A stretch of 10,710 nt of DNA from Hyphomicrobiales bacterium (GCA_015654965.1 JAATGD010000288.1:1-10710); one strand, 5' to 3'. Shown: positions 1 to 7,967, counted from the first letter of the stretch. Notes: generated from the sequence alone by a model not told the origin. Numbers and translations: made by a program.

Positions 1-93
1 AACCGTCTCGCGGATTTCATGGGCGTCCTGCGGCTGGTTCACCATTTCTTCAAACAACAGCGCGATTTCCGCCTTAATATCCTCGAATGCCAT
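1..93 (-). CDS. N-terminal fragment of a small conserved-looking hypothetical protein
   Basis: Thirty-one codons are visible before the window edge, starting from an ATG at 93-91 and beginning MAFEDIKAEIALLFEEMVNQ. The start is supported by AGAGGA a few bases upstream on the minus strand. The visible part is acidic and looks like amphipathic helix, with no signal peptide or membrane segment. It resembles short rhizobial proteins of unknown function that I remember only vaguely, so no function is assigned. It lies downstream of the 70-residue membrane protein on the same strand, but a 176-bp gap makes a separate promoter likely. Confidence 0.6.
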   Translation of the reverse strand, partial: MAFEDIKAEIALLFEEMVNQPQDAHEIRETV

Positions 94-226
94 TACGTCC
101 TCTTGATGCCTTGTTCGCGTTCATGCGCAGCAAATTGACCCATCCTCACATCGCTAACGCAACAGATGTATCACGCAAAGGGGCGCAAACGGAAGCGCTA
201 AAGATGGCAGAGATGGCAAAATGAAT

Positions 227-277
227 TTTTCAGCCTGTAACAAAAGGCCGGTTTTGCAAGGTTTTCAGCCTATAAAA
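227..277. repeat. Short imperfect direct repeat
   Basis: TTTTCAGCCTGTAACA at 227-242 recurs as TTTTCAGCCTATAAAA at 262-277, with two mismatches in 16 and a 35-bp offset. The second copy overlaps the end of the small membrane protein gene. No function is evident. It could be a local duplication or a weak regulatory repeat for the gene that begins at 93. Confidence 0.35.
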
Positions 278-482
278 TCCGCGGCAGCAGCGTATCGACC
301 ATGTTGAATTCCCTGGCAAAAATGCCAAGATCGTCAAAATCCAGCCCGGCAGAAGAATCGAACAGGTAAATGCTCATCCAGACCGCCGCAATGATGAGCA
401 GAATAGTCAAAATCGTCAGGATCAAAAGACGTTTTCCCAGCGCCGTTGCGCGGTCCGTATCGTCTTCTTGGCGTTTCGCCAT
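270..482 (-). CDS. Small single-pass membrane protein of unknown function
   Basis: This is a 70-residue protein. Residues 1-18 are charged (MAKRQEDDTDRATALGKR). A single hydrophobic helix follows at about 19-41, rich in Leu and Ile, and then an acidic tail containing DFDDLG. The positive charges before the helix suggest the N-terminus lies in the cytoplasm and the tail in the periplasm. The size and layout resemble small alphaproteobacterial inner-membrane proteins, but I do not recognise the family. The ribosome binding site is weak (AAGGCGA lies rather far upstream). It follows the ribbon-helix-helix gene by 120 bp on the same strand. Opposite-strand frames here look random, and the clean charge-helix-acidic layout favours this frame. 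Confidence 0.6.
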   Translation of the reverse strand: MAKRQEDDTDRATALGKRLLILTILTILLIIAAVWMSIYLFDSSAGLDFDDLGIFAREFNMVDTLLPRIL

Positions 483-602
483 GCTTTGCCGTCGCCTTAA
501 ATTCTACTGTCAATTGTGCGCGAAACGACTCCTCAGCCGTACCGCGCATGAAGAGCCATTCCTACAATATCATGCGCCAAAGCGGAACTGTTTTTTGAAC
601 AA

Positions 603-794
603 TCAGCCGTCATTGGCGGCGTTCAAATCCTCGGGCGGCGTGCCTTTTTCGGAAGCCACCGCCAGATAGCCTTCATTTTCAAGCCATGCGCGCAAGATCA
701 GCGTGATGGCTTCGGTCTGGTTACGTCCGGGATGTTTTTGCGCAATGAAGCGTTCGAGCGCGTCATGCACGTCGCTGGGCAGATAGGTGCTCAT
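603..794 (-). CDS. Ribbon-helix-helix-like small protein
   Basis: This is a 63-residue protein. Its first 45 residues have the pattern of a ribbon-helix-helix fold: a short strand (STYLPSDV), a helix (HDALERFIAQKHPG), a turn, and a second helix beginning NQTEAITLILRAWLEN. The remaining tail is acidic and probably disordered. Such proteins usually bind DNA as dimers, often as antitoxins or autoregulators, but no toxin gene sits beside it. The start is well supported by CGGAGG six bases upstream. It begins 15 bp after the stop of the fumarylacetoacetate-hydrolase family gene on the same strand, so the two are probably co-transcribed. DNA binding is inferred from the fold pattern only. A plain structural role is also possible. 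Confidence 0.75.
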   Translation of the reverse strand: MSTYLPSDVHDALERFIAQKHPGRNQTEAITLILRAWLENEGYLAVASEKGTPPEDLNAANDG

Positions 795-809
795 ACTCGC
801 CTCCGATCA

Positions 810-1499
810 TTATCTGACGGTTGTGACAACTGTTCCCACGCCCTCGACCGTGCCTTCCAGCCGGTCGCCGCGCTCAACCGCGCCCACACCAGCAGGCGTG
901 CCGGTAAAGATCAGGTCGCCGGGCTTGAGTTCAAACAGCGACGACAGATAGGCGATGGTTTCCGCAACCTTCCAGATCATCTGGTCGAGATTGCCCGACT
1001 GGCGCGTCTCGCCATTAATCGAAAGGCTGATCGCCGCCCTTTGCGGATGGCCGATTTCCGACGCTGGAACAATTTCCGAGCAAGGGGCGGAATGATCGAA
1101 CGCCTTGGCCACTTCCCATGGACGGCCTGCCTTCTTGGCGACGGCCTGCAAATCGCGCCGCGTCATGTCGATGCCGACCGCATAGCCATAGACATGATCG
1201 AGCGCCTGTTCGACCGCAATATCGCTGCCGCCCGATTTCAGCGCCACCACCAGTTCGATCTCGTGATGCACGTCTTCGGTCCGGCTTGGATAGGGAAAAT
1301 CACCGCCGTCAAAAACCAGACAATCCGGGTTTTTCTGGAAGAAGAACGGCGGATTGCGGCTTGGGTCGCCACCCATTTCAATGGCGTGATCGGCATAGTT
1401 CTGCCCGACGCAATAAATACGGTGGACAGGAAAGCGCGATTGCGTTCCCTTCACGGGTAGGAAAGGCTGAGGGAGCGGCGAGAAGACGTAATCGGTCAT
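810..1499 (-). CDS. Fumarylacetoacetate hydrolase (FAH) family protein, fumarylpyruvate hydrolase/acylpyruvase-like
   Basis: This 229-residue protein is a single FAH-fold domain of the short type (FAHD1, NagK). The metal-binding acids are visible: E80 and E82 in HHEIELVVAL, and D111 in GIDMTRRDLQ. The family also shows FFFQKNPDCLV near residue 52, GRPWEVAKAFDHSAP at 125-139 and FTGTPAGVGAV near 198-208. Members cleave C-C bonds in acylpyruvates (fumarylpyruvate, acetylpyruvate) or decarboxylate oxaloacetate, using Mg or Mn in the cytosol. The substrate cannot be told from this sequence, and no gentisate or aromatic-degradation gene lies nearby to decide it. The start at 1499 gives the expected N-terminus, although the ribosome binding site (TGGA) is weak. 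It is followed at 15 bp by the ribbon-helix-helix gene. Confidence 0.92.
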   Translation of the reverse strand: MTDYVFSPLPQPFLPVKGTQSRFPVHRIYCVGQNYADHAIEMGGDPSRNPPFFFQKNPDCLVFDGGDFPYPSRTEDVHHEIELVVALKSGGSDIAVEQALDHVYGYAVGIDMTRRDLQAVAKKAGRPWEVAKAFDHSAPCSEIVPASEIGHPQRAAISLSINGETRQSGNLDQMIWKVAETIAYLSSLFELKPGDLIFTGTPAGVGAVERGDRLEGTVEGVGTVVTTVR

Positions 1500-1529
1500 G
1501 AAGCATTCCAGATCAATGAGCGGATATTA

Positions 1530-1553
1530 CAAAAAACGCATGCCCATCATGCA
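1530..1553 (-). terminator. Weak candidate terminator after the kinase gene
   Basis: Read on the minus strand, GCATG, a five-base loop and CATGC are followed by G and six T. The stem has only five pairs plus a possible T-G wobble, so it would be weak. It lies about 60 bp past the kinase stop and upstream of the FAH-family gene. Confidence 0.3.
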
Positions 1554-1611
1554 GAGCCAGAGCCATCCCCGCAAGGCTTGAAAATCATCTTACCTGTGCA
1601 ATTTTTCTTTA

Positions 1612-2250
1612 TCAGGCATCATAGGAAACAACAAAATCCGCCTGTCGCGAACGCGATACAACGGTTTTCGCATTGGGAATATCGTTGGAAAGCGCACGGG
1701 AAAGCGCTGTCTGCCTGTCGAAACCATGACTGAGCCAGCGATCTATCAGGCGCTGTTCAAGTATCTCGAACGGCACATCGAGAAAAATGCTCAAATCGAA
1801 AAAATGCATGAGCGACGACCATGGCGCATCATCGAGCAGCAGATAATTGCCCTCGACCAAGAGAATACGGTGTTCTGGCAAAACGACGGAGGCGGCGGCG
1901 CGCGACAGTTCCAGAGAACGATCAAAGAGCGGGATGAAAATCTCCGCCTCATCACTCTTGAGCCGTTGCAGGAGCGCGCTAAAACCAGCGCAATCGAAAG
2001 TCGGCGGCGAGCCTTTGCGGCTTTTCAACCCGCGCGCATCGAGAATGGCGTCATCGAGGTGAAACCCATCCATCGGTACCACGATGGCCGGTCCTGCCCC
2101 GGTCCCGTTGATCGCCTCTTTAAGAGAGGCGGAGAGGGTCGATTTTCCAGCCCCCGGCGGTCCCGCAATGGCGACGATCAGACGACTATGCGTTTGCGCA
2201 AGAGTTTTGAGAATTTTTTCAGGCAGCGCTTCGCGCTCGATAGAAGTCAT
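1612..2250 (-). CDS. P-loop nucleoside/pantothenate-kinase-like protein (FrcK/YggC type)
   Basis: From the ATG at 2250 this is a 212-residue cytoplasmic protein. It has a Walker A loop GPPGAGKST at 30-38, PMDGFHL at 59-65, RKGSPPTFD at 78-86, and a VEGNYLLLD segment in the position of the Walker B/lid region. These features belong to the phosphoribulokinase/uridine kinase/pantothenate kinase group, most like E. coli YggC and rhizobial FrcK. FrcK lies in fructose-import operons, but its substrate is not firmly known and no sugar transporter lies here. An in-frame extension to 2307 would need a TTG start and adds an implausible Cys/Trp-rich leader, so I prefer the ATG, although its ribosome binding site (ATGGAC) is poor. 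The gene is divergent from pgm. A small-molecule kinase is likely; the substrate is unknown. Confidence 0.85.
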   Translation of the reverse strand: MTSIEREALPEKILKTLAQTHSRLIVAIAGPPGAGKSTLSASLKEAINGTGAGPAIVVPMDGFHLDDAILDARGLKSRKGSPPTFDCAGFSALLQRLKSDEAEIFIPLFDRSLELSRAAASVVLPEHRILLVEGNYLLLDDAPWSSLMHFFDLSIFLDVPFEILEQRLIDRWLSHGFDRQTALSRALSNDIPNAKTVVSRSRQADFVVSYDA

Positions 2251-2426
2251 GCAGCATGTCCATGAATGTTTTGACCATAGATGACCCGAATTGGCGCAAA
2301 TCCTCAAACCGCTTTCAGCCCGTTTTCAGCATTGCATGGTCGATAAAAACACAGTTTATTATTCACACATGACAAGTTTGATGTAGAGCCGTTACAAATT
2401 GGCTTTATCTCTTTGCTCTACCAAGG

Positions 2427-2461
2427 GAGCGGGCAAAAGTGCTTTGCGCTTTTACCCGCTC
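2427..2461 (+). repeat. Strong hairpin in the pgm upstream region, related to a dispersed repeat core
   Basis: GAGCGGG (2427-2433) pairs with CCCGCTC (2455-2461). After one C/A mismatch, AAAAG pairs with CTTTT, then a T-G wobble and two G-C pairs close a TTT loop. No U-tract follows on the plus strand, so it is not a normal terminator for plus-strand transcription. The core AAAAGTGCnnnGCGnTTTT also occurs, on the opposite strand, in the dispersed repeat near 8897-8921. This suggests a degenerate or partial copy of the same family. It lies about 75 bp upstream of the pgm start and may be in its leader. Between the kinase and pgm starts (2251-2536) I see no gene. A separated inverted repeat, CTTGCA (2473-2478) and TGCAAG (2493-2498), lies closer to pgm. 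Confidence 0.6.
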
Positions 2462-2536
2462 ATTTGTCCTGTCTTGCAACAGTCGTAAAAGCTGCAAGGC
2501 TCTGATAATTAACGGATTGATACGAACGGGAAAAAC

Positions 2537-4168
2537 ATGACCGTCAAGACAATTGCCACTACGCCATATTCAGACCAGCAGCCGGGCACATCGGGCCTGC
2601 GCAAAAAAGTTCCGGTTTTCCAGCAGCCCAATTATGCGGAAAATTTCATCCAGTCTGTGTTAGACGTTCTGGAAGGTTTTGCCGGCAAAACACTCGTGGT
2701 GGGCGGTGACGGCCGTTTCTATAATCGCGAGGTCATCCAGAAACTGATCAGGATCGCCGCCGCCAACGGGTTCGGGCGCATCATGGTCGGTCAGTGCGGT
2801 ATTTTGTCGACGCCCGCCGCCTCAAACATGATCCGCAAATACAGAGCCTTTGGCGGCATGATCCTGTCCGCAAGCCACAATCCAGGCGGACCGAAACAGG
2901 ATTTCGGCATCAAGTATAATATCGGCAATGGCGGTCCGGCGCCTGAAAAAATCACCGAGGCGATTTTTGCGCGCTCGAAAGTCATCGACCAATACAAGAT
3001 CACGGACACCGCTGACATCGATATCGACACACTCGGAACTACAAAAATCGGCGATACGGAAGTGGTCATTTTCGACCCCGTCAGTGATTTTGCCGAACTG
3101 ATGGAAAGCCTGTTCGATTTCGACGCCATCCGCGCCATGATCAAGGGCGGCTTTACCCTTCAATTCGACGCCATGCATGCCGTGACTGGTCCCTATGCCA
3201 AGGAAATTTTCGAGCGCCGTCTGGGGGCTGCGGAAGGCAGCGTCGTCAATGGCGTTCCGCTGACGGATTTCGGCGGTCATCATCCCGACCCCAACCTCGT
3301 CTATGCCAAAAATCTTTACGATCTTCTCATGTCAGATCATGCGCCTGATTTCGGCGCGGCGTCGGACGGCGATGGCGACCGCAATATGATCATCGGGCGC
3401 GGCATTTTCGTCACCCCGTCCGATTCGCTGGCGCTGCTTGCCGCCAATGCGCATCTCGCCCCCGCCTATAAGGACGGCATCAAGGGCATTGCCCGTTCCA
3501 TGCCGACGAGCGCTGCCGCCGACCGTGTGGCGGAAAAGCTCGGCATCGGCAGCTATGAAACCCCGACCGGCTGGAAATTCTTCGGCAATCTGCTCGACCA
3601 TGGCAAGGTGACGATCTGCGGCGAGGAAAGCTCCGGCACCAGTTCCGACCATGTGCGCGAGAAGGACGGTCTATGGGCGGTTCTCCTGTGGCTCAATATT
3701 CTGGCCGTGCGCAAGCAAAGTGTTAAGGCAATCGTCGAGGAGCACTGGGCGCGTTTCGGGCGCAATTATTACACCCGCCACGATTATGAAACGGTGGATG
3801 CGGATATCGCCAAACAACTGGTTGCTGATTTACGCGGTAAGCTTTCAAGCCTGCCCGGCACGTCGGTCAATGGTCTTAAAATCGAAAAAACCGATGATTT
3901 CGCCTATCATGATCCGATCGATCATTCGGTCAGTGAACATCAGGGCATCCGCATCTATTTTGAAGGTGGCGCGCGCATTGTCCTGCGCCTGTCGGGCACC
4001 GGCACGTCGGGCGCCACTATCCGCATCTATATCGAACGCTATGAGGACGACACGACAAAACTCGATCTCGACACGCAGGAAACGCTTGGTGTCCTGATCG
4101 ACGCGGCAGAGCAGATCTCGGAAGTCAAAAAGCGCAGCGGGCGCGATGCGCCAAGCGTTATTACATGA
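2537..4168 (+). CDS. pgm: Phosphoglucomutase
   Basis: This 543-residue enzyme interconverts glucose 1-phosphate and glucose 6-phosphate in the cytosol. It supplies glucose 1-phosphate for UDP-glucose, lipopolysaccharide, cyclic glucan and glycogen synthesis. All alpha-D-phosphohexomutase motifs are present: substrate-site PGTSGLRKK at 16-24, the phosphoserine loop SASHNPGG with catalytic S113, metal-binding DGDGDR at 277-282 (Asp 277, 279 and 281), sugar-binding ETPTGWKFFGN from 341 and CGEESSG at 361-367, and the phosphate loop RLSGTGTSG at 484-492. The length fits the long eukaryote-like bacterial class seen in Agrobacterium and Brucella. A weak GGGA motif lies before the ATG. In Brucella abortus, pgm mutants are known to lose O-antigen and be attenuated. 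It is monocistronic, ending in an intrinsic terminator. Confidence 0.98.
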   Translation: MTVKTIATTPYSDQQPGTSGLRKKVPVFQQPNYAENFIQSVLDVLEGFAGKTLVVGGDGRFYNREVIQKLIRIAAANGFGRIMVGQCGILSTPAASNMIRKYRAFGGMILSASHNPGGPKQDFGIKYNIGNGGPAPEKITEAIFARSKVIDQYKITDTADIDIDTLGTTKIGDTEVVIFDPVSDFAELMESLFDFDAIRAMIKGGFTLQFDAMHAVTGPYAKEIFERRLGAAEGSVVNGVPLTDFGGHHPDPNLVYAKNLYDLLMSDHAPDFGAASDGDGDRNMIIGRGIFVTPSDSLALLAANAHLAPAYKDGIKGIARSMPTSAAADRVAEKLGIGSYETPTGWKFFGNLLDHGKVTICGEESSGTSSDHVREKDGLWAVLLWLNILAVRKQSVKAIVEEHWARFGRNYYTRHDYETVDADIAKQLVADLRGKLSSLPGTSVNGLKIEKTDDFAYHDPIDHSVSEHQGIRIYFEGGARIVLRLSGTGTSGATIRIYIERYEDDTTKLDLDTQETLGVLIDAAEQISEVKKRSGRDAPSVIT

Positions 4169-4171
4169 TTA

Positions 4172-4197
4172 AAAAGGGCCGCTTCTGCGGCCCTTTT
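4172..4197. terminator. Intrinsic terminator between convergent pgm and mrp
   Basis: AAAAGGGCCGC (4172-4182) pairs perfectly with GCGGCCCTTTT (4187-4197) around a TTCT loop. With A-runs on the left and T-runs on the right it can work in both directions. It starts 3 bases after the pgm stop and ends 4 bases before the mrp stop codon. Confidence 0.92.
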
Positions 4198-4201
4198 CCT
4201 T

Positions 4202-5377
<1,176 letters not shown>

Positions 5378-5529
5378 TTCACTTGATCGGGCTGGCGCTG
5401 ATCTGTTTCGCCACCCCACTCCTTTCAATTGTTGCATCATTGCTTGCGCTGACATAATCAGCTTTCCATCAAAAGGCCAAGTGATCTGGCCCAATAAATC
5501 AAGCCACATACACTCTGCCGGAGAATATA

Positions 5530-5925
5530 ATGGCCAAAGCTATTCATTCCATGATCCGCGTCCTTGACGAGGCGCAATCTGTTGATTTTTACAGGCAGGC
5601 ATTCGGCCTCGAAATTTCCGAGCGCATCGATTTCGAGACTTTTACGCTCGTTTACCTGCGCAATGATGAAGCCGATTTCGAGGTGGAGCTCACCATCAAC
5701 AAGGGCCGCACCGAACCTTATAATCTCGGTGATGGCTATGGCCATCTGGCGGTTGTGGTCGATAATGTGGATGCCGAACACGCGCGTTTCGCGCAACTTG
5801 GGCTAAAGATCGGCAAGCTCGTCGATTTCAAGAATGATGGCGTGCAGCTTGCCCGCTTCTTCTTTGTCGAAGACCCGGATGGTTACAAGATCGAAGTCCT
5901 GCAACGCGGCGGTCATTACCGGTAA
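5530..5925 (+). CDS. gloA: Glyoxalase I-like protein (lactoylglutathione lyase, VOC superfamily)
   Basis: This 131-residue cytosolic protein has two βαβββ modules of the vicinal oxygen chelate fold. Glyoxalase I converts the hemithioacetal of methylglyoxal and glutathione into lactoylglutathione. The four metal ligands known from E. coli GlxI (H5, E56, H74, E122) have clear counterparts at H6, E53, H72 and E122. Surrounding motifs also match: FEVELTINKG, YGHLAVVVDN and VEDPDGYKIEVLQ. The conserved ligands favour a true Ni/Co-type glyoxalase I over a generic VOC protein. The start is supported by GGAG seven bases upstream. It is divergent from mrp and stands alone, with a probable weak terminator behind it. 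The symbol is given by similarity; substrate specificity is unproven. Confidence 0.9.
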   Translation: MAKAIHSMIRVLDEAQSVDFYRQAFGLEISERIDFETFTLVYLRNDEADFEVELTINKGRTEPYNLGDGYGHLAVVVDNVDAEHARFAQLGLKIGKLVDFKNDGVQLARFFFVEDPDGYKIEVLQRGGHYR

Positions 5926-5937
5926 GGCACGAAAAGC

Positions 5938-5970
5938 AGACCGGCGCGGTTCTTTCTCCCCGGTCTTGTT
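5938..5970 (+). terminator. Possible terminator after the glyoxalase gene
   Basis: AGACCGG (5938-5944) pairs with CCGGTCT (5960-5966) around a 15-base loop, followed by TGTT. The large loop and poor T-tract make it weak. It lies 13 bp past the stop codon. Confidence 0.4.
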
Positions 5971-5975
5971 TGATG

Positions 5976-6006
5976 CTTGGCAAAGACAACCACTTCAGAC
6001 TAGATA
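5976..6006 (+). promoter_or_regulatory. Possible promoter for the copper-handling gene pair
   Basis: CTTGGC at 5976-5981 resembles the CTTGAC -35 element of rhizobial housekeeping promoters. CTAGAT/TAGATA at 6000-6006 resembles a -10 element at about 18-base spacing. It lies upstream of the TTG-started DUF2946-like gene. I see no clear CueR or other copper-regulator operator. This is a visual match only. Confidence 0.3.
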
Positions 6007-6034
6007 GAGTGGCCTGCAAAGGAGACGCAGCCGG

Positions 6035-6433
6035 TTGAGAACAAGAGCGCGCCAGTTCTGGATTGGTTTGGCAATACGCCTGATGAGCGTATTGGCGCTG
6101 ATGCTTGTCGGTTTCGCGCACAAGAGCATCGATCTCAACGCGCCAAATCCTTACCAGCTTGCGCAACTCCGGCTTCCCGATGGCTCCTACCCTGTTCTTT
6201 GTATCGATGATCACGCTTCAGCCGGTGATCATCAGGGACATGACAGGCATGCGGACAAAAATGCCTGCGAAGCCTGCCGCATATCCTCCGCTTTCCTGTG
6301 CCCCGCACCGACAAGCTCCAGCGGAGCCGTTGCGCAACTGGCCAATGCCGACACGATCACCCCGTCACAGCCCATATTACGGCGCAATATCTATCCGCCC
6401 GCAGCACCCCCGCAAGCACCACCGCTGACCTGA
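6035..6433 (+). CDS. Exported DUF2946-like Cys/His-rich protein, probably copper-related
   Basis: This is a 132-residue protein. An Arg-rich N-terminus and a hydrophobic helix at about 9-28 form a signal peptide or anchor. A central stretch rich in His, Asp and Cys follows: C56, H60, H66, H69, H72, then CEAC at 78-81 and C89. The Pro-rich tail ends in PPAAPPQAPPLT. This CxxC-after-His-cluster pattern is what I know from DUF2946-type small exported proteins found near copper genes. The start is TTG, chosen because AAAGGAG lies at 6018-6024, ten bases before it. An internal ATG at 6083 would cut into the signal segment. It precedes the YcnI-PCu(A)C gene by 66 bp on the same strand, which supports a role in periplasmic metal binding. 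The exact function is unknown. Confidence 0.72.
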   Translation: MRTRARQFWIGLAIRLMSVLALMLVGFAHKSIDLNAPNPYQLAQLRLPDGSYPVLCIDDHASAGDHQGHDRHADKNACEACRISSAFLCPAPTSSSGAVAQLANADTITPSQPILRRNIYPPAAPPQAPPLT

Positions 6434-6499
6434 AAAATCGTCCCCATGGATGCGGCGTGAAAAGTCGCGTCTTGCGCAAAATTATTCAGGTTTATCACA

Positions 6500-7477
6500 A
6501 TGAAAAACACGCATCTTCTGGCTTGCGCCATTTCACTTTTGCCCCTTTGCCTCGCAACCACTCTTGCACAGGCCCATTCATCGCTCGATCAGACCGAGGC
6601 CAAGGCCGGCAGCTTTTACAAGGCGACCTTCCGCGTGCCGCATGGCTGCGACGGCAAGGCCACGACCGAATTGAAAATCGAATTGCCGGAAGGGTTTATT
6701 GGCGCGCAGCCGCAGGTCAAGGCGGGCTGGAGCGTTGAAACCGTCAAGGGTGATTACGCACAACCCTACAAGCTGCATGGCAAGGACGTGACCTCCGGTG
6801 TCCGGCAGGTGCGCTTTAGCGGCGGCAACCTTCCGGGCGATTTTTATGACGAATTCACCGTGGTCGGCCAATTGGCCAAATTCGATCATGACACCACGCT
6901 TTCCTTCCCCGTCACACAGGTTTGCGGCAGCGATGCCTCGGTCGCATGGACGGAAATCGCAAAAGACGGGCAAAATCCGCATGATCTCGCCCATCCCGCC
7001 CCGCAGCTTCATGTCGTGGCCGCATCCGGTGAAAGCCAGCATGGCCACATGGCAGAGCATGCCGTACAGCCGATCAAGCCTGGCGATCTGACGATCACGG
7101 CGCCATCGGTGCGCGCCATGGTTCCCGGTGCAAAGGTCGCGGGCGGCTTCCTCACCATCGCCAATGGCGGCAAGGAAGCCGACAAGCTCGTCGCAGTCAG
7201 CACCGCGGGCGTCAAGCGGGTCGAAATCCATGAAATGAGCATGCAGGACAATGTGATGAAGATGCGCAAGCTCGATGGCGGCCTTGCCCTGCCTGCGGGC
7301 GAAACGGTGACGCTTAAATCCGGCGGTTATCACCTCATGTTCATTCAACCCGAAAAGCCCTACAAGGAAGGCGAAACCGTGCCCGTCACGCTCGAATTTG
7401 AAAAGGCCGGCAAGGTCGATGTCAATTTCCCCGTGACCCCACAGAGCGGCAAAGCCGGAGAGCATTCCGGTCACTGA
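6500..7477 (+). CDS. Periplasmic copper-binding fusion: YcnI (DUF1775) domain plus PCu(A)C copper chaperone domain
   Basis: This 325-residue exported protein has a signal peptide at 1-25 ending ALAQA-type (TTLAQA), so cleavage would expose H26 as the mature N-terminus. That is the residue that ligates copper in YcnI-type histidine sites. The DUF1775 domain spans about 26-172, with PHGCDG and VCGS (C50 and C142, a likely disulfide) and tryptophans W77 and W150. A His-rich linker (QHGHMAEH, 180-187) joins it to a PCu(A)C domain (about 190-312) with copper ligands H244, M255, H278 and M280. The Met-to-His spacing is one residue longer than the usual X21. The protein ends HSGH. Such fusions occur in proteobacteria, and PCu(A)C proteins deliver Cu(I) to cytochrome oxidase. 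It probably handles copper in the periplasm with the preceding gene. The ribosome binding site is weak (AGG). Confidence 0.93.
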   Translation: MKNTHLLACAISLLPLCLATTLAQAHSSLDQTEAKAGSFYKATFRVPHGCDGKATTELKIELPEGFIGAQPQVKAGWSVETVKGDYAQPYKLHGKDVTSGVRQVRFSGGNLPGDFYDEFTVVGQLAKFDHDTTLSFPVTQVCGSDASVAWTEIAKDGQNPHDLAHPAPQLHVVAASGESQHGHMAEHAVQPIKPGDLTITAPSVRAMVPGAKVAGGFLTIANGGKEADKLVAVSTAGVKRVEIHEMSMQDNVMKMRKLDGGLALPAGETVTLKSGGYHLMFIQPEKPYKEGETVPVTLEFEKAGKVDVNFPVTPQSGKAGEHSGH

Positions 7478-7558
7478 TCGCCGATTCCGCTCTCATACAG
7501 GAGCATGTGGCGTATAAGCCGCGTTCTCTCTCCTTGCGTCACCTATGCGCCCGTTTGC

Positions 7559-7597
7559 CGCAACCGCCATTTGCCAATGGCGGTTGCGTTCTTTTTT
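7559..7597 (+). terminator. Intrinsic terminator of the copper gene pair
   Basis: A perfect 13-bp stem joins 7559-7571 (CGCAACCGCCATT) to 7576-7588 (AATGGCGGTTGCG) around a TGCC loop. It is followed by TTCTTTTTT. It lies about 80 bp after the YcnI-PCu(A)C stop. Confidence 0.95.
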
Positions 7598-7604
7598 CAA
7601 TGGG

Positions 7605-7796
7605 TTAAATATGAGAATAACAGTCTAGAATAATTCTATTCTATTGAAATATATTGCCTTTTTAAAGTTGATCAATTGACTCCAGATCAATTTGCAGCTT
7701 TTATGGCTTCGCGCATGCCAATGGTCCGATTGGAGCATTTGCATTTCAGCGCACCTTTGATGTCTGGGCCTTTAACCCTTTCGATTGGAGGACCTC
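7605..7796. other. AT-rich intergenic region
   Basis: About 7605-7675 is much richer in A and T than its surroundings and contains the Irr-box candidate, a TTGAAA at 7644-7649 that could be a -35 element, and the repeated octamer GATCAATT (7670 and 7685). No convincing -10 element stands out. About 7676-7796 holds open frames on both strands, none with a convincing start, so I treat this part as a leader or noncoding. Confidence 0.5.
7624..7640. promoter_or_regulatory. Candidate Irr-binding iron control element (ICE box)
   Basis: The 13-bp perfect palindrome TAGAATAATTCTA at 7626-7638 sits in a 17-bp window. It matches 13 of the 16 specified positions of the Irr box as I remember it (TTTRGAAYNRTTCYAAA), including every inner position. 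Irr is the haem/iron-responsive Fur-family regulator of Rhizobiales. The box lies after the copper-gene terminator and upstream of the small ORF and the Cys-rich protein, with TTGAAA four bases beyond it. Only the outer flanks deviate. Irr binding is inferred. Confidence 0.55.
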
Positions 7797-7967
7797 ATGA
7801 TGGGTCTCGGCGAATGCCGGTCCGCAAATATAGACGGCTTGCCATGGCAGCTCTCTCTCTTGCCGACCGGATATTGTAGTATACGCGAGGAAACGGAACG
7901 TTCCTTTGTGCGCAAGCGCGGCCAGAGCCGCAGCTTTCTTCATGTTCTCTCATGGAGGCGGACATGA
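7797..7967 (+). CDS. Possible 56-residue small protein or leader peptide
   Basis: The ATG at 7797 has GGAGGA five bases upstream, one of the best ribosome binding sites in the window. The frame runs 56 codons and its TGA overlaps the start of the next gene as ATGA (7964-7967), the classic arrangement for translational coupling. The product begins MMGLGECRSANIDGLPWQLS and ends in a basic SFLHVLSWRRT tail. It has two Cys, no signal peptide and no membrane helix. I do not recognise a family. It could be a real small protein, a leader peptide that couples or regulates translation of the Cys-rich protein, or chance. Competing frames on both strands here lack comparable start signals. Confidence 0.4.
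   Translation: MMGLGECRSANIDGLPWQLSLLPTGYCSIREETERSFVRKRGQSRSFLHVLSWRRT

Noticed and set aside
732..1460. Long plus-strand frame of 242 codons
   Set aside because: It lies opposite the FAH-family gene, whose catalytic motifs are intact. The plus-strand product is Arg/His-rich with no recognisable domain, typical of antisense frames in GC-rich DNA.
6578..7474. Minus-strand frame of 298 codons
   Set aside because: It is antisense to the YcnI-PCu(A)C gene, which has a signal peptide, conserved Cys and copper ligands.
7676..7690. Possible FNR/FixK box (TTGAC-N5-ATCAA)
   Set aside because: The spacing is five rather than four and the left half-site deviates, so it does not meet the TTGAT-N4-ATCAA pattern.
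7676..7879. Plus-strand frame of 67 codons starting with TTG
   Set aside because: No ribosome binding site and no recognisable pattern. The overlapping frame from 7797 has far better start signals.
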